Below, in pieces: positions 22,731 through 42,762 of a stretch of DNA of 64,000 bases. The notes beneath the pieces are model-generated. The model was not told where the DNA came from, did not search any database, and saw only the letters and a program-made list of their open reading frames with translations. The position numbers and the translations under genes are program-made. The stretch's first letter is position 1. The number at the start of each line of letters is the position of its first letter. The DNA lies in the NCBI GenBank assembly GCA_947471745.1, contig CANJKZ010000108.1, positions 2,829,001-2,893,000 of the forward strand. Direction: 5' to 3'. The DNA comes from Closterium sp. Naga37s-1. Its lineage: Eukaryota; Streptophyta; Zygnematophyceae; Desmidiales; Closteriaceae.

Positions 22731-25700
22731 TTAAGCCGGGTGGTCAATATCCGCAACGCGCTTGCGGGCGAGATAATCACCAAGAAGCGGGGATGCTTCA
22801 AGCAATGCGGATGGCACCCATGTGTCGTCCTCACTGGTGCGGTCAGTCCATCGGACTAGAAAGTCCACGTGGCGGCCAGTGACGTTGAGCCGTATCCGAT
22901 GTCCGAGTATTTTCTAAGGGTCGGTGGTCGGTTCCGAGACAGGTCGAGCTGTCGGGGCGGCGTTCTGGCGCGTTATGTCTGTCGTGGCAGGCACGAACTT
23001 GCGAAGGAGGTTGACATGGAAGGCGTCGTGTATACGCCAGTCGTCGGGTAGTAGCAGCTTCGCAGTGACAGGTGTCACCATTTGGATGATGCGGAAAGGC
23101 CCACAAAATCGTGGCCGTAGTTTGTTCGAGCCAGGCAGGCGTAGGTTTTTCGTGTCGAGTAGCACTAATTGCCCAGGCGTCATGACGATTTCTCGTCGTA
23201 GGAGATCCGAGTATTTCCGGGCAGTAATATTCGCCTTGCGAATGGCGTCGGCTGCTTTCTCGCGGATCTCTTAAAGTTCTGTCACAAATGTTTGTGACCG
23301 TGGGACCGGGTTGTCGAGTGTCGTGGTGGTTGGCACCACCGGGTCCATCCCATAATTCAGGAAGAACGGGGAGTGATTAGTCGTGCTAGACGGTCCGTTG
23401 TTGAACGCGAACTCCAGCATGGCGAGTGACATTTCCCAGCGAGTAGGGTCAGGGCAGTTTGTCATGATCAGCTCCTCCATCGTCTGATTGGTTCGCTCGG
23501 TTTGTCCGTCGGTTTGTGGGTGATATGCTGATGAGAACTGTAGCTTTGTGCCGTACTGTGCCCACGTCTCCTTCCAAAATCGTGAGGTGAACTTCGGATC
23601 CCTGTCGCTGACGATCGCCGACGGGATTCCGTGTAGTCGCACGACGGTTGAGATGAAGAGGCGCGCAGTTTCTTCGGCTGTGATTGTTGTACGACACGGT
23701 GCGAAGTGTGCCATCTTCGTGAAGCGATCGACGACGACGAGTACCGCGTCGTTCCCGGATGGCCCAGCTGGCAGCCCTGTGACGAAGTCCATCGTCACCT
23801 GTTGCCATGGTCGTTCGGGTGGCTCCAGTGGTTGCAGCAATCCAGCTGGCCGCTGTCGTGTCGATTTCATGGCTTGGCACACCCTGCATGAGGACACATA
23901 TCGCTGCACGTCGTTAGAGGAATCAGGCCAGTAATATTGACGGTGCAACAGTTTATGGGTTTTATCAACCCCGAAATGTCCGGAGAGGTTTGAATCGTGA
24001 ACCTCTTGGATAAGGAGTTCACGCAGCAGCCGGTAAGCGGGAACCCAAATCCGGTCAGTTCCGGCCTTTAGGTAATAGTTCCCCTTTTGCGTCGTTGCCT
24101 GCTGGTGGTTTCCAGTCGTGAAGTACGGGTCCGTAGTGTAGCCGTGGGTGAATAGTCCCGTAAGTAGTGGGTTTGAGTGGGTGATGAGTACTGCAGCGGA
24201 TTGTACGGTTGGTCGGGTAAGGGCGTCGGCGATGTTATTCGCCCCTTTCTTGTACGTGATGCGGTAGGTGAAGTGGCTCTCCATGTAATCGAGCCAACGA
24301 ACTTGTCGCGGGTTGAGGTTGGGCTGAGCTCGCAGGTACTGTAGGGACTTGTGGTCCGTGCGAACAGTGACGTCGGCACCTACCAAGTAGCAGCGCCATA
24401 GTTTGAATGCATGTATAATTGTGAGCATCTCCTTGTCGTGTATCGGGTAGTTGCGCTCGGCAGACTGCAGCTTGCGTGATTCGTAGGCAATCGGCTGCAG
24501 CCCATCTCCGAAATCCTGGAGGAGTACAGCTCCGATGGCGAAATCTGAGGCGTCGGTGATGACTTCGAACGGCTTGGATGGGTCGGCGATGCGTAGAACC
24601 GGAGGGGAAACCAGAAAATTCTTCAGTTCCTGAAAAGCCGCTTCTGCTTCCCCCCCCCACACAAAATTGATGTCCTTGTGCAGCAGGTCGGTCAGCGGGC
24701 CGGTTATCCCCGCCATATTCGGGATAAACCTCCTGACATAATTCACGAACCCCAGAAAACTCTGAAGTTCCGTGATATTCGTCGGGGACTTCCACTCTTG
24801 TATAGCCTTGATTTTTGCCGGGTCGATTTTAATGCCGTCGCGGGAGATGACGTGGCCCAAAAACTCCAACTCTTGCTTAAAAAACTCGCACTTGGAGCCC
24901 TTGGTGATGAGGCGGTTCTCCTGCAGTCGCTTAAAAACTGCGTCGAGGTCGCGGAGGTGTTGTTCTCTTGTCCTGCTGAAAATCAAAATATCGTCCAAGT
25001 AGACAATAACGCACTTGTCAAGAAATTCCCTGAAAACTCGGTTCATGGTCAGTTGAAAAGTCGAAGGCGCGTTTGTGAGGCCGAACGGCATCACTTGGAA
25101 TTCGTAGCTTCCGTAGCGGGTGCGGAACGCGGTCTTATAACAATCGTCTGCGAAGACCCGTATCTGATGGTAACCGCCACGTAAGTCGATTTTTGAGAAG
25201 TAGCGAGCGCCGCGAAGTTGGTCGAGGAGGTCGTCGATGCGTGGGATCGGGTAGCGAGACTTGATTGTAACCCGGTTGAGCGCGCGATAATCAATACACA
25301 TGCGAAGCCCACCATCCTTTTTCGGGGTGAACAGGATCGGGGCCGCGTAGGGAGACGTACTGGGTCTGATAAACCCCTTCTCCAACAAGCCATCAAGTTG
25401 GCTTCGCAGCTCCTCGAGTTCCGGTTGGGTCAACCGCCACTGTGTACGAACAGTCGGCTGCGCGCCAGGTTCCAGCTGTATTTTGTGGTCTTCGGGTCGC
25501 TCGGGTGGCAGTCCAGGTGGCAGGTCGTCGGGGAAAATGTCCGGGTACTGTCGTATCAGCTCCGCTAAATCCGGCGGTACAGCTGCACACAGCTTCTCAA
25601 TGTCTTGTCCGTCGGTGTCGGTTGCCAACTCGCGCAAACATACAGCGTACAGCTGCGCGCCCCTGTTGAAGTGGCGAGCTATAGTGATAGCTTTGACGCA

Positions 25701-26312
25701 CGGGGCTTGGATGTAGTCAGGTGTCCATGCAGGCAGTTTAACTAGCCCCTCGTGCTTGTTGATGTTGCACGATCCCGTTGTCCAGTCGATGACGGGGTTG
25801 TGCCGTCGCAGCCAATCACGTCCCAGCAGCACGTCGCAGCCATCCAGTGTAGTCGCGAGAAATTTCATGCTGAAGCCGAAAATGTCGCCGCACTCGATCC
25901 TCACCGTCCGTGTTTCTTCTAAAATCGCCAGAGGCGTCCCATCCACGAGGCGAGCGTCAATTTCGGGCAGACACCTGTCAAGTTGCAGCTTGCATTTTTT
26001 TGCTGTCGCCAAGTTGAAGAGGCTATGGCTGGCCCCTCCGTCGACGAACATTTTCAGAGTAATTTTTAACACTGTGCCAACGACCAGCACAGGGTGATCC
26101 ACATGAGTATCCCCGTTATTCGGCCGAGTGCGATCGATTGCGTGAATCGGAACCACTACTCGGTGGGGATGTTGGTGTTCGGGCGACGAAGCATAGTCAG
26201 TAAGGGGCCCGTAAATTACTGACTCTTCCCATTTCCCTGCTCCCTCCTGTCGTTCCCTTTCGCCGGTGTTTTCTCGGGGCATTCTCTTGCGTAGTGACCC
26301 GTCTTCCCGCAC
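22731..26312 (-). pseudogene. pol: pol of the gypsy element, broken by two in-frame stops
   Basis: In order: aspartic protease (MFVDGGASHSLFN, about residue 88), reverse transcriptase (YLDD at about 24,990-25,001), RNase H (VITDASDFAIGAVLL), integrase zinc-binding and catalytic domains (YHPQTDGQTERTNQ near 23,500), and a C-terminal chromodomain-like block (GRHVDFLVRWTDR ... DDTWVP). The frame is uninterrupted for 1013 codons, then meets TAA at 23271-23273 and TAG at 22914-22916. The same frame continues across both stops to a final TAA at 22731-22733. The first stop truncates the integrase C terminus and the second removes the chromodomain. Both could arise from Gln codons by one C-to-T change. 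Confidence 0.93.
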
Positions 26313-27259
26313 TTAAAACACGTCCCTGTAAAGGGGCGGTCTGGTGCGTGGACTACGTTGATTGTGGCCCGTTGGGTCTGTCCACGAAAACGGATTCCTT
26401 CCGGGGAACCTGTCCTCGCATACTGCATCAACGCATCTGTAGACTCAGCTAGCCGTATGGCTTCCAGGAACGAAGTCGGGCGGCATCGACGCACCTCGTA
26501 CTGTATCTCGTATTTCAGGCCGCCGATGTATTTATCTAACCGCTCCGCTTCCGCCATGTCGTCCACTTGGTCAGCAAAGGCCATAAACGACGCTGTGTAG
26601 TCTTGAACAGATGCCAACTGCGACCAGTTACGCAGCTTCATGCGAGCTTGCTCCGAGGCGGATACGTGCTCGAAGCGATCTCGTAAGGCTGCGCCCCACT
26701 CCTTCCACGTGCGTATCTTGGTCACTCCGAAGATTGAGGTTGCCCCTTGATTAGCCGATGTCAAGGTCCCGTCTGCCGCATGTGTCACACCTGTCGGAGT
26801 CCCTGTGTCCAAGGTGTGGCGCCACCATTCAAGCGCTGCGCCTCGAAGTAGAGAAACCGCGTAATTAATACGCGTGGCATCGTCGTAGACGTTCGCTGCA
26901 GTGAAGAAGACTTCAACGCTGAATAACCATCCCTTCACTGTAGTCGTCTTGTCCGTGGGGTTGAACTGGGGCGGGTTCGCAGGTTTAATCTTGATCGTCG
27001 TAACTGCAACTGGCGTTGCTGCCGCTCGTTGCCTGTCTTCCTCTTCAAAGCCACGTGTGAGCGCGTCCAAAGGATTGCTCATCGCTTGACTGTTGCCTTC
27101 GCCTTCTTCATCGGGCGGTTCCTGACGCGTTTCACCTCGCGTCTGGCGTAGCTCGGTGTTTTCCACACGTAGTGTTGTCACTTCTGCCGAAAGACTCTGC
27201 ACTGTTGCTTGTAGCTCTTGCATTTGCGCCATCATCTTGTTCAACGTTTCCTGGTCCAT
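26216..27259 (-). CDS. gag: gag of the gypsy element
   Basis: I chose the Met opening MDQETLNKMMAQMQEL; the frame is open up to 27412. A short coiled coil is followed by the retrotransposon gag core (PPQFNPTDKTTTVKGWL, GAALEWWRHTLDT, DRFEHVSASEQARMKLRNW, EAERLDKYIGGL). Near the C terminus is one zinc knuckle, CFKCGKTGHYARECP, of CX2CX4HX4C type. The end overlaps the start of pol by about 100 bases in another frame; the geometry calls for a -1 frameshift to make Gag-Pol. No inactivating lesion is seen in this part. Confidence 0.92.
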   Translation of the reverse strand: MDQETLNKMMAQMQELQATVQSLSAEVTTLRVENTELRQTRGETRQEPPDEEGEGNSQAMSNPLDALTRGFEEEDRQRAAATPVAVTTIKIKPANPPQFNPTDKTTTVKGWLFSVEVFFTAANVYDDATRINYAVSLLRGAALEWWRHTLDTGTPTGVTHAADGTLTSANQGATSIFGVTKIRTWKEWGAALRDRFEHVSASEQARMKLRNWSQLASVQDYTASFMAFADQVDDMAEAERLDKYIGGLKYEIQYEVRRCRPTSFLEAIRLAESTDALMQYARTGSPEGIRFRGQTQRATINVVHAPDRPFTGTCFKCGKTGHYARECPEKTPAKGNDRREQGNGKSQ

Positions 27260-27461
27260 GAGTCGCACGCTTCGTCTGGTGGGCAGAGGGGTATCCGTGG
27301 CCTTGCAGGCAAGAGGAAAGCAAAAACTTTCGGAGTCGGGCAGGTTAGAGTTAACTAACCTTGCAGCCAACCGTTTTGCAGTCCTCTTTACCAAGCCAAC
27401 CCGTGCCACCAACCTACCCTCGAAAAGCGGGGTGAATTAGGAAAGTAGCTCTGATACCAGG

Positions 27462-27739
27462 TGTTATGAGTTGTAATGGAGAGTGCGCGGAATAACGAAT
27501 AACGAAGCTGTGACTTAATGAACTGTCGATTACAATGAAGGCACGCGATTATATAGTGAGTGTCCTAGCTAGGAGGGAACCTCGGGAAACGAGGTTGGGT
27601 GCAGGTTTGGCGACGGAAAGCCGAAGGCGACGCGGAGGAGCCTCGGCATCGTTGATGTCGGCCGAACGTGCGAAGTCCGAAAATCGGGGTTGTACGCGTA
27701 GCAGTGAACCCCGGTAAGGATAAAGGAAAAATCCTTACA
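27462..27739 (-). repeat. 5' LTR of the gypsy element
   Basis: 278 bp. The two differences from its partner are gagttg against gagctg near one end and cagtgaacc against cagtcaacc near the other. A tatatag stretch inside may be its promoter. Confidence 0.95.
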
Positions 27740-27744
27740 CCCGG

Positions 27745-28044
27745 TACTAAGCTGTTTAAGTCAGGCCTACATTTCTAAAGAATCTATATGCAAACAAAAA
27801 ATACATCCATGATGGTGAGTTCATACCCTGCTCATTCTTAGTACAAGATGGTTTGTAGACCACACATGACTCAGCATACATCAAACGTACAGTTGGGACT
27901 ATTCCAGGAAACATCAGGCGAAGTATTCGCAACTCGAGTACTTAAGACACGTTCATGTGGTCGCAAACCATACAAAGGAATAAGATGCCGTTTTTTTTTT
28001 TTTTTTTTTCATCTCATTGCTTATTGCCTAGTGCACTTGCGAGC
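27745..28044. other. Spacer between gypsy element and SS3 3' end
   Basis: About 300 bases of AT-richer DNA with a 19-base T-run near 27991 (an A-run in the SS3 sense direction). It probably contains the SS3 3' UTR; nothing else is seen. Confidence 0.45.
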
Positions 28045-36078
<8,034 letters not shown>

Positions 36079-37785
36079 GTGAACGCTCGGAATGCTGATG
36101 TGGGAAGGTCGGGAAGGTGAAAGTCATACGAGGCACAGGAACAAAGAGCTGGATATGAAATGACCAACCTGGAGCCCATCTGCTGGTGCGACATAAGAGA
36201 GTGCTGCTGGCCCAGCCAACATTCGCCTGAAGCTTACAGGGCCTGCGAGACTGAAAACGATTAATCCAGACAATGGCTGTAAGCATGTAAATCTATTCAC
36301 AGATGCAGTACATGCAATCAGGAACAATCAACCAGCAATGTTTGTTTCTCTATATAATTATAACAATCACAGTCAGCGGAGTTTGATTAACTCGATTGAT
36401 TCGTTTACTGGTAAACAGGAAAATTGAGACGTACAGTGGTTAGGGAGGTCACTGCAACTGTGCACGTATTGCCCAACGACGCCATTCCGACGGTACTAGC
36501 CATTGCCGCAATCCGAGCACCAAAGTGCTGAAACAAACTAAGAGCTATGCAAAGGCTACTGCTTTAAGGCTTAGAGTAGATTCAGCACCTTCATGCTCGG
36601 TGCGGGGCCATGGACAATAAGCAAACAGCTGGTTGAGATTTGAACAAAAGCAAATGTGGGAAGCATGAAGAATGGTTTTGTGGTGGTGGACGCGGGGGGA
36701 GGCTGGTGGAGGCGAGGGGAAAGGCGTGCAGCCAAGAAGCTCAACCAGCCTCACAGAAAGGCTTGGGAAGACCAAGGCAAGGCTTGGTGGCACGTGGCAC
36801 CACGACATGCAAACCGCTCTATTGGCTCCCAACGAGAGTCATCCGATCTCAGCGCGTGAAGGGATGCCACATAGGCTGGTACGCGAACAATCTGGGCGCC
36901 CAGTCATGTGGTTTTGAGCGGCTGTTGTGACAGCTGGAGGTTTGTCCTTTGGCATCTCCTTGGACGTGTGGTCTGGATGATGCGAGACATTTTCCAGCAC
37001 AGCAAGGCCCCGCGTCCATAGGATGTGAGGTGGACCACTCTGCCGACACCAGCCTTGCCTTGACACGGGTTTCAGCAGAATTTTACTATGTAACAAGTCC
37101 CACCGAAAACATGTTGCGACCATTTTCGAAATGTGTAACTCGCATTCTTGTAACACCCGCTTTCTTGTTCAAGACAGGTGCTTGGCTGGATATGTTTCAG
37201 GTTCTGTGCCGCAAGGTGATTGGTCGTGCCATGTGCGCTGCGCTCTCTCGCTGACACCGGATCTTTTTGCTGACGGCACTGCGCACCCGTCCCTCCCTCC
37301 CTCTCTGTTCCTCGCGGAAATGGAGCAGTGCCCCGCTCCGCGCAGATTTGCACTTCCGCCTTCCCTGCCGTTGTCGTCCGCGCCCTCTGTCACGCCCTCC
37401 CCCTCCAGCTCTGGTGCGCGCATGCACCGCTTCATTCATACATGCCTAGCTCCCGCCCAACAGTTGCACTACACTCACCACTCTTCCTCCTTTGACCTGT
37501 TTTCCTGGAGGTCTCCGCGCCGGCGACCTCCATCCATGAGTACTGAAGTCATTCAGACAAGGTCCGCCATCTGGAGGAAGTGGAGGAAGTAGAATGCTTA
37601 TTTTTGTCTAGTACAGGATGGCTTAGCCATTTTTTACCACGTCTTGCCAAGTTTCACCACCATTCCTATGGCTTGTGTTCGATTCATTATCTAATCCGTT
37701 GAATTTGCCCGCGATTTATGAACTGACTGCGTGCGGATCTTCTTCAACACGTTAATCTAGTGTCTGTCAAAGTTGGTAGGCAGCC
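36079..37785. promoter_or_regulatory. 1.7-kb head-to-head spacer between SS3 and the RING ligase gene
   Basis: Divergent genes flank this AT-richer stretch. A tatataatta stretch at 36350-36360 could act as a TATA element for SS3 on the minus strand (weak). No conserved coding block or RNA gene is seen. Confidence 0.4.
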
Positions 37786-40055
37786 ATGGGAGCGGGCTCG
37801 AGTCAACCCGCGCATCAGCAGCACCGTCGGTCGCAGCCAGCCAGGCCGCCGCAGTACTACCCGCCCGTCCCCTACTCCGTCCCCGCAGGCGCCGTTCCGC
37901 AAGCCCCGTACGGTCATGCGCCGTATCCCTACGGATACGCGTACCACCCGCAGGCCGGCGGCGGAGTGCCTCCCTCTCCGTGGCAGCACAACCCGCACTA
38001 TCCGCCTCCTCCGCCCGCCGCGCCGTGGTACGGCGGATATCCCGGGCACGCGCCGCCGCCATACCAGGTTCCCGTGCCGCCGATGATGCCGGTGCCGCCT
38101 CCGCCGGTGGTAGCGGAGCCGCAACAAGCGGTGACGATAAGGAACGAGGTGAACGTGAAGCGCAGCTCGCTGCGGTTGCTGCGCGACCCCGCAGATCCCA
38201 GCAAGCACCTCGTCGCCTTCACCTTCGATGCCACCGTCAGCGGCAGGTGCACTAAGATACCCGATTTCCAGTGACCACACAAAACGAATTCGTTTCGTTG
38301 CAAACTTCTTTACTTAGTGAGTTTGTGAGTTAATTGAGTTTGTGAGTTAATTGAGTTTGTGAGTTAATTGCATTTTTCCTTCCCTGTGGGCCGTCCCGCC
38401 GCTGCGCGTGCAGTGTGAGCGTGTTCATCGCGGCGCAGGAGGGCGAGGGGTGCAGCTTCAGGGGGGTGTATCAGCAGGTGCACACGCCAACGGTCGTGCG
38501 CTTCCCCAAGGGTCTCGGTCAGAAGTTCGTGCAGGCGTCAGGCACGGGCGTCGACCTCTCGTGCATCCCGGAGGAGCATCTCTTTAGGGTTTCAGGCCCC
38601 AGCCCCGTGTATCCGCTCGTTATTCGCACCCGCGTCGAGCCCAAAAGCTCGAAATCCGCGACAGTAGCATCGCCGATTAGTAGCGGTAGCAGCGGTGTCA
38701 GTAACGTTCAGTCCGGCGCGCCCGCGAGCGCGTCGTCGTCGGAGCCGTGCTCCGCCGGCAGCAGCCATGGCGTAGAATCATGCGACTCGGATCCAGGCGC
38801 TCCGCTGCCCACGTCGGTGCAGTCTCAGATGACGTACGCGGTGTTCGAGAAGGCCGCTGTAACGCGTACGGAGAAAGAGGGAGAAGGGGAGTCGGCGGAG
38901 GGCGGTAAGGGGAAGGGCACAGGGGAGCTGCCCGGGCTGTTCGTGGTGCGGCCGGTGAAGCAGAAGATCTGGGTGGACGGCACCAGCTACGAGGTGCAGG
39001 TGCGTGCGCGGGTGGGGCCAATTCTCTCATGGTTGCACGACTCCACTCCCCTCGACCTTTTGCTCATCAATTTCCCGTCCTTGCATTCACCCACCACCCA
39101 TCCTTGTATGTACATCACCACCACACTCACCTCCCCCTCCCCCCCTCTCCCCCCCACCTACTCCTCTTCCCTCCATTGCTGCCTGGGCTGGCTGTGCGTT
39201 ATTCCGTTGTCGTCCGTCTGCGCAGGAGATCTACGGCATCGAGCAGTGCGGGCGGGCCAACCAAGGCAGGAGCAAGAAGGGCGAGGGAGAGGGAGCGGGG
39301 GGTGAGGGGTCGGCATTGAGCGAGGAGGAGAAGGAGGAGGACGAGGTGGCGGGCAAGGAGTGTGTGATCTGCATGTCCGCGCCCAGAGACACCACCGTGC
39401 TGCCCTGCCGCCACATGGTACCCCTCCACTGCGTCTGCTGTGTTCCACGTACTCGCTGCATGCAGCACTCTCTGTGCCTTCGATCACTACCTTGTAAATC
39501 TTCATTGAACCGTTGATGTGTCCTGTCCTATCGCCCCCCCCCCCCCCCTCACCCAACCATTCTCCCAAATCCCCCGCCTCCACCCCCACCCACCCATACC
39601 CGTGGCAGTGCATGTGTGCGGACTGCGCCAAGGTGCTGCGGTACCAGACCAACAAGTGCCCCATCTGCCGCCAGCCCGTGCAATCATTGCTCGAGATCCG
39701 AGTGCCGCCCAGACTGCCCTCGCTGGACGGGCCGGAACCGACTTCCCCTGAGGCGCAGGGAGAAGTAGCGGCGGGGAGGCAGGGGCATGCAGAGGCGCGT
39801 TCAGGGCCTCCACTGGCAGGGTCGGACGGCCGTGCCGATCCTAGGTCTGCAGCGGCGCATGCGGGCAGTGGTGCTGCTGGGGAAGGAGGTTCCCAGGGGC
39901 ACGGTGAGGCGAGCAGAGGTGTGGATTCAGCGGCAGGGAGGAGCACAGGTGTGAGGGGTGGTGGTGGTGGAGAAGGACCGGGTGGCAGTGCTGATGTGGC
40001 AGGGTTGGCTGATCAAGTAGACTCGCTTCTGTTGGGTACAGGTAGAGGCAGATGA
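37786..40055 (+). CDS. LOG2/LUL (MGRN1-like) RING-type E3 ubiquitin ligase, 4 exons, about 561 aa
   Basis: Exons 37786-38246, 38414-38999, 39226-39417, 39609-40055; all phases agree. The start MGAGSSQ fits an N-myristoylation signal, followed by a Pro/Tyr-rich stretch ([11 protein letters not shown] type) typical of plant LOG2/LUL proteins. The conserved DAR2-like region follows: [25 protein letters not shown], then [20 protein letters not shown] and [10 protein letters not shown]. Next are [20 protein letters not shown] and the [23 protein letters not shown] joined to [10 protein letters not shown], then CPICRQPV, and LLEIRVPP. All zinc ligands are present. The last ~110 residues are Gly/Ala-rich and extend beyond the usual family end. 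In plants LOG2 acts at the plasma membrane in amino-acid export control (family knowledge). An acidic insert lies between the DAR2-like part and the RING. Confidence 0.95.
38312..38375. repeat. Short tandem repeat (gagtttgtgagttaatt) in intron 1 of the RING gene
   Basis: Three to four units of about 20 bp, each containing a donor-like GTGAGT. The unit is not derived from the neighbouring exon, unlike the arrays in the starch and carboxypeptidase genes. Confidence 0.85.
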
Positions 40056-42762
40056 TTGTGCTGACTTGAAGTTACACTGTGTTGTGCTACATTGTTCATA
40101 TGCATGAATCGACCTTTGCAGGTGGAATCTACCTTTGCAGTATGGACTGAAGATACATCTTGGGGCATGGGGGAGTAATATGGGAGGGGTTGGAACAACT
40201 ATACAGGAATTGGAATTGCAGTGGTGTGGTGTGCCTACCTGATGAAGACAACCAGTAACACTAATTTAGCACTCGACCAGCCAGACCATTTCTCATTGAA
40301 CTGCTCGCAAATGACCATTCCGTCTCACCCTCACCCATTTCCCCCGACTATGTCGCTACCTAGGTTATCACCTAGGTTTCTAACTACTGCGGACTCTAGC
40401 AGCTCCAGCTTACCTGCATATCCCACCGCACGACTGTCAAACCGTCGCCGATTAGGCAGGTTCCCGTCACTCGACATCGTTTCGGCGCCAGGTAAGTCGG
40501 TTTTCTCCCTCGGTCTGCTTCCGCTGCTCACCCTGCTCACCTTTTTCACCTCGATCTCCCTTAATAACTCCACGCCGACATGCAGGGAACAGGTCGCGAC
40601 TTTTCCTTATCAAAACCAGTCATTTCCTAACATCATACGCGTTTTCCCGCCCAGCCTCGCCCCTCGCCTCCCATGTTTTATCTCTCACCGGTTTTCCCGC
40701 TCAACTACCCGATCGATTCCGCTCGCCTGTCTGTGTTTCGACCTTCCTTTTTCGCGAAGCAAACGAGGAGCTTTCTTTACGCCACGCTATCGCCTAGGGA
40801 CTTTCCAGCGCTGCTGGCCGCACCCTACGGCTCCCGCGCCGCCGCCAACGGATACCCCCCCGCCTCCGCCAGGAACCCGGCAGCCTGCACACGCGCTGGT
40901 TTTTAACGTTCCGCCCCCTCTCTCTCACACGGGTTTCATCGTCCTGCCGGCTTCCTCTTCTAAGCGATGTCAACAATTTCACCGTCGATTCCGTTTAACC
41001 GTGCCCCCCCCCCCGTCTATTTTTCCCCCTCCTCCTTCTCCGACGTGTCTGCCATCGCGCACGGCTGGACCCACGCTCGCGCTTCGCCTCCCAGCCATCT
41101 TTTCGCAAGACGGGTGTAAAAACACCGCGATACTGCTATTTTCACATCTCACCGTCGGTCTTCTTCTATTTTTGGCAGCGGTGGCAACCGGAAGCCTTTC
41201 TACGCTACCTCATCCACGCTAACTCTCAGGTAAGTGCTGCCGCACACCCTCCTGCCTCTCTCAGTCGTTTGAAAACTCACCGTTACATTATGCCTCGTGT
41301 TCCTATTCCTTTCCTCTGCTGTCGCAACGTCGCTCTCTCTGTCGCTTTGATGCTCCACACCTTGCCTCGCCACCCCTGCTTTTATGCTTGGTTTCCGGAC
41401 TCGGGCTGCCGATTAGGCTTCCAGTCTACTCTGTTGAATCGCTGTGGCCAACGCCTTTGCGTTCACATCCTCGCTCTCTCCTCTGCTTGCATTTGGCCTC
41501 GTGACTCCCAGTCAGCGCTCTTAGATCGCCCCGGTCATGGCTCTTGTAACTGCCTGCCTGACCTCCCCCACCCCCGACGCCTCGCAACCCTTGATTTCGG
41601 CCTTCCTCTCGTGCCTGCAAGCTTATCCTACCCCCCTGTTCGTTTGTCCAGCTTCCCTGCCCTGTCTTTGATGTCGCTAAACGCCTCGGCTATTGACGTA
41701 ACTCACAACCACTCCCCCAGATGCCCCCCCCCCTCTTCCCCTCCCAGGCTCGTGCCCCTGGCCAATACGACGCCGCCCCTATCCCTTCCCCTAGGTCGGC
41801 CTCCTCCCCTAGTTGTGGCTCACCGTGGCTGTCGCACCTCCTACCCTCCCCGCTCCACCCTGTCCTTACACCGCCCCTCAATCCCCCTGGTTCACCCTTC
41901 CCCCCTTATGCTTCTCTGGTTTCACCCTGGGCCCTCAGGCGGTCCTGACACCCCGCTGCTCTACCCTCCGCCCTTTCTGTCTTTTGAGGCGCCTTCACAA
42001 TGCCCTTCAGACACCCCTGTTACCTTGCCGCTCTACCTTCCACCTCTTATATACCCCCACTTGTGGTGCTTCCTGGCCCCCCTCTCCCTATGTGTGCCTG
42101 GCAGAAGCCTTTGCTATATGTGCTTCCAAGCAATGCCGCCTCAGTCAGAGAACTACCCCCCTCTGCCTGCACCCCCTGCAGCTTTCGCTGCCCCTTGGTT
42201 GCGTGCCCCACGATATTGTGCATCAGATCGTGTCAAGCCGCTTCCATGGGTCAAATGCTTCACTTGCTATCGTTTACTAAGTCTTGTCTTGGTCTATACG
42301 CTCAGCTGCGACACCTGTCCAAACTTTAGCTGGAAAAAGGGTTACTGTTACTATATTGGACACTACCGTCAATGCAAACTAACAAAAGAGCATAACAATG
42401 ATAGCGTGTCATTGCACACCTTTGTCGTAAGAATGATAAAGGATCGTACACTTTCTTATTACCTGATCTACATACAAACCCCCCGTAGTCCACCAGTCAA
42501 TCACTTTTCTGCACTTAGATATATCAGCGCACCTCATGTCAGCCTTGCGGAAAAAAACAGCACGCACATATACTTCACGCACCCCAAACTCCAAAGCATT
42601 GCTTCGACATCTCTTTGAATTCAGGTACCTATCGGTACGCCTCCTTAACACGCAGACATGCAACCCAGTGTCGCCTCGGCGCCACCAACCCCACCAAGCC
42701 TGGCACGCCCCCGGCCTCACCTTCACCCCTTGTACTCACCTGCGACAACTTGTGCCTAGGCC
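40056..42762. other. Pyrimidine-rich region upstream of the LINE, coding status unclear
   Basis: About 2.7 kb. Beyond the RING-gene 3' UTR the plus strand becomes strongly C/T-rich and contains two long open frames (40221-41222 and 41269-42618). Their translations are Pro/Ser/Leu/Cys-rich and show no RNA-recognition motif or zinc knuckle, so I do not call a LINE ORF1. It could be the LINE 5' UTR or internal promoter. I see no target-site duplication that fixes the element's left end. Confidence 0.4.

Larger units (their letters stand above)
22436..27744 (-). mobile_element. Ty3/gypsy chromodomain LTR retrotransposon with 5-bp target duplication
   Basis: Two 278-bp direct LTRs (22441-22718 and 27462-27739) begin TGTTATGAG and end CCTTACA, and differ at only two positions. 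The 5-bp sequence cccgg flanks both ends. The element lies on the minus strand, so its 5' LTR is the right one. The next inward bases (27450-27460, ctctgatacca) are the complement of the common initiator-Met tRNA primer site. A purine run at the other end (22719-22735 on the minus strand) is the polypurine tract. Order gag, protease, RT, RNase H, integrase, chromodomain is the gypsy/chromovirus order. Two in-frame stops in pol make this copy defective. Confidence 0.96.

Noticed and set aside
41269..42618. LINE ORF1 or host gene of about 449 codons
   Set aside because: Composition follows the C/T-rich DNA and no RNA-binding or zinc-knuckle motif is present; kept only as an unclear region.
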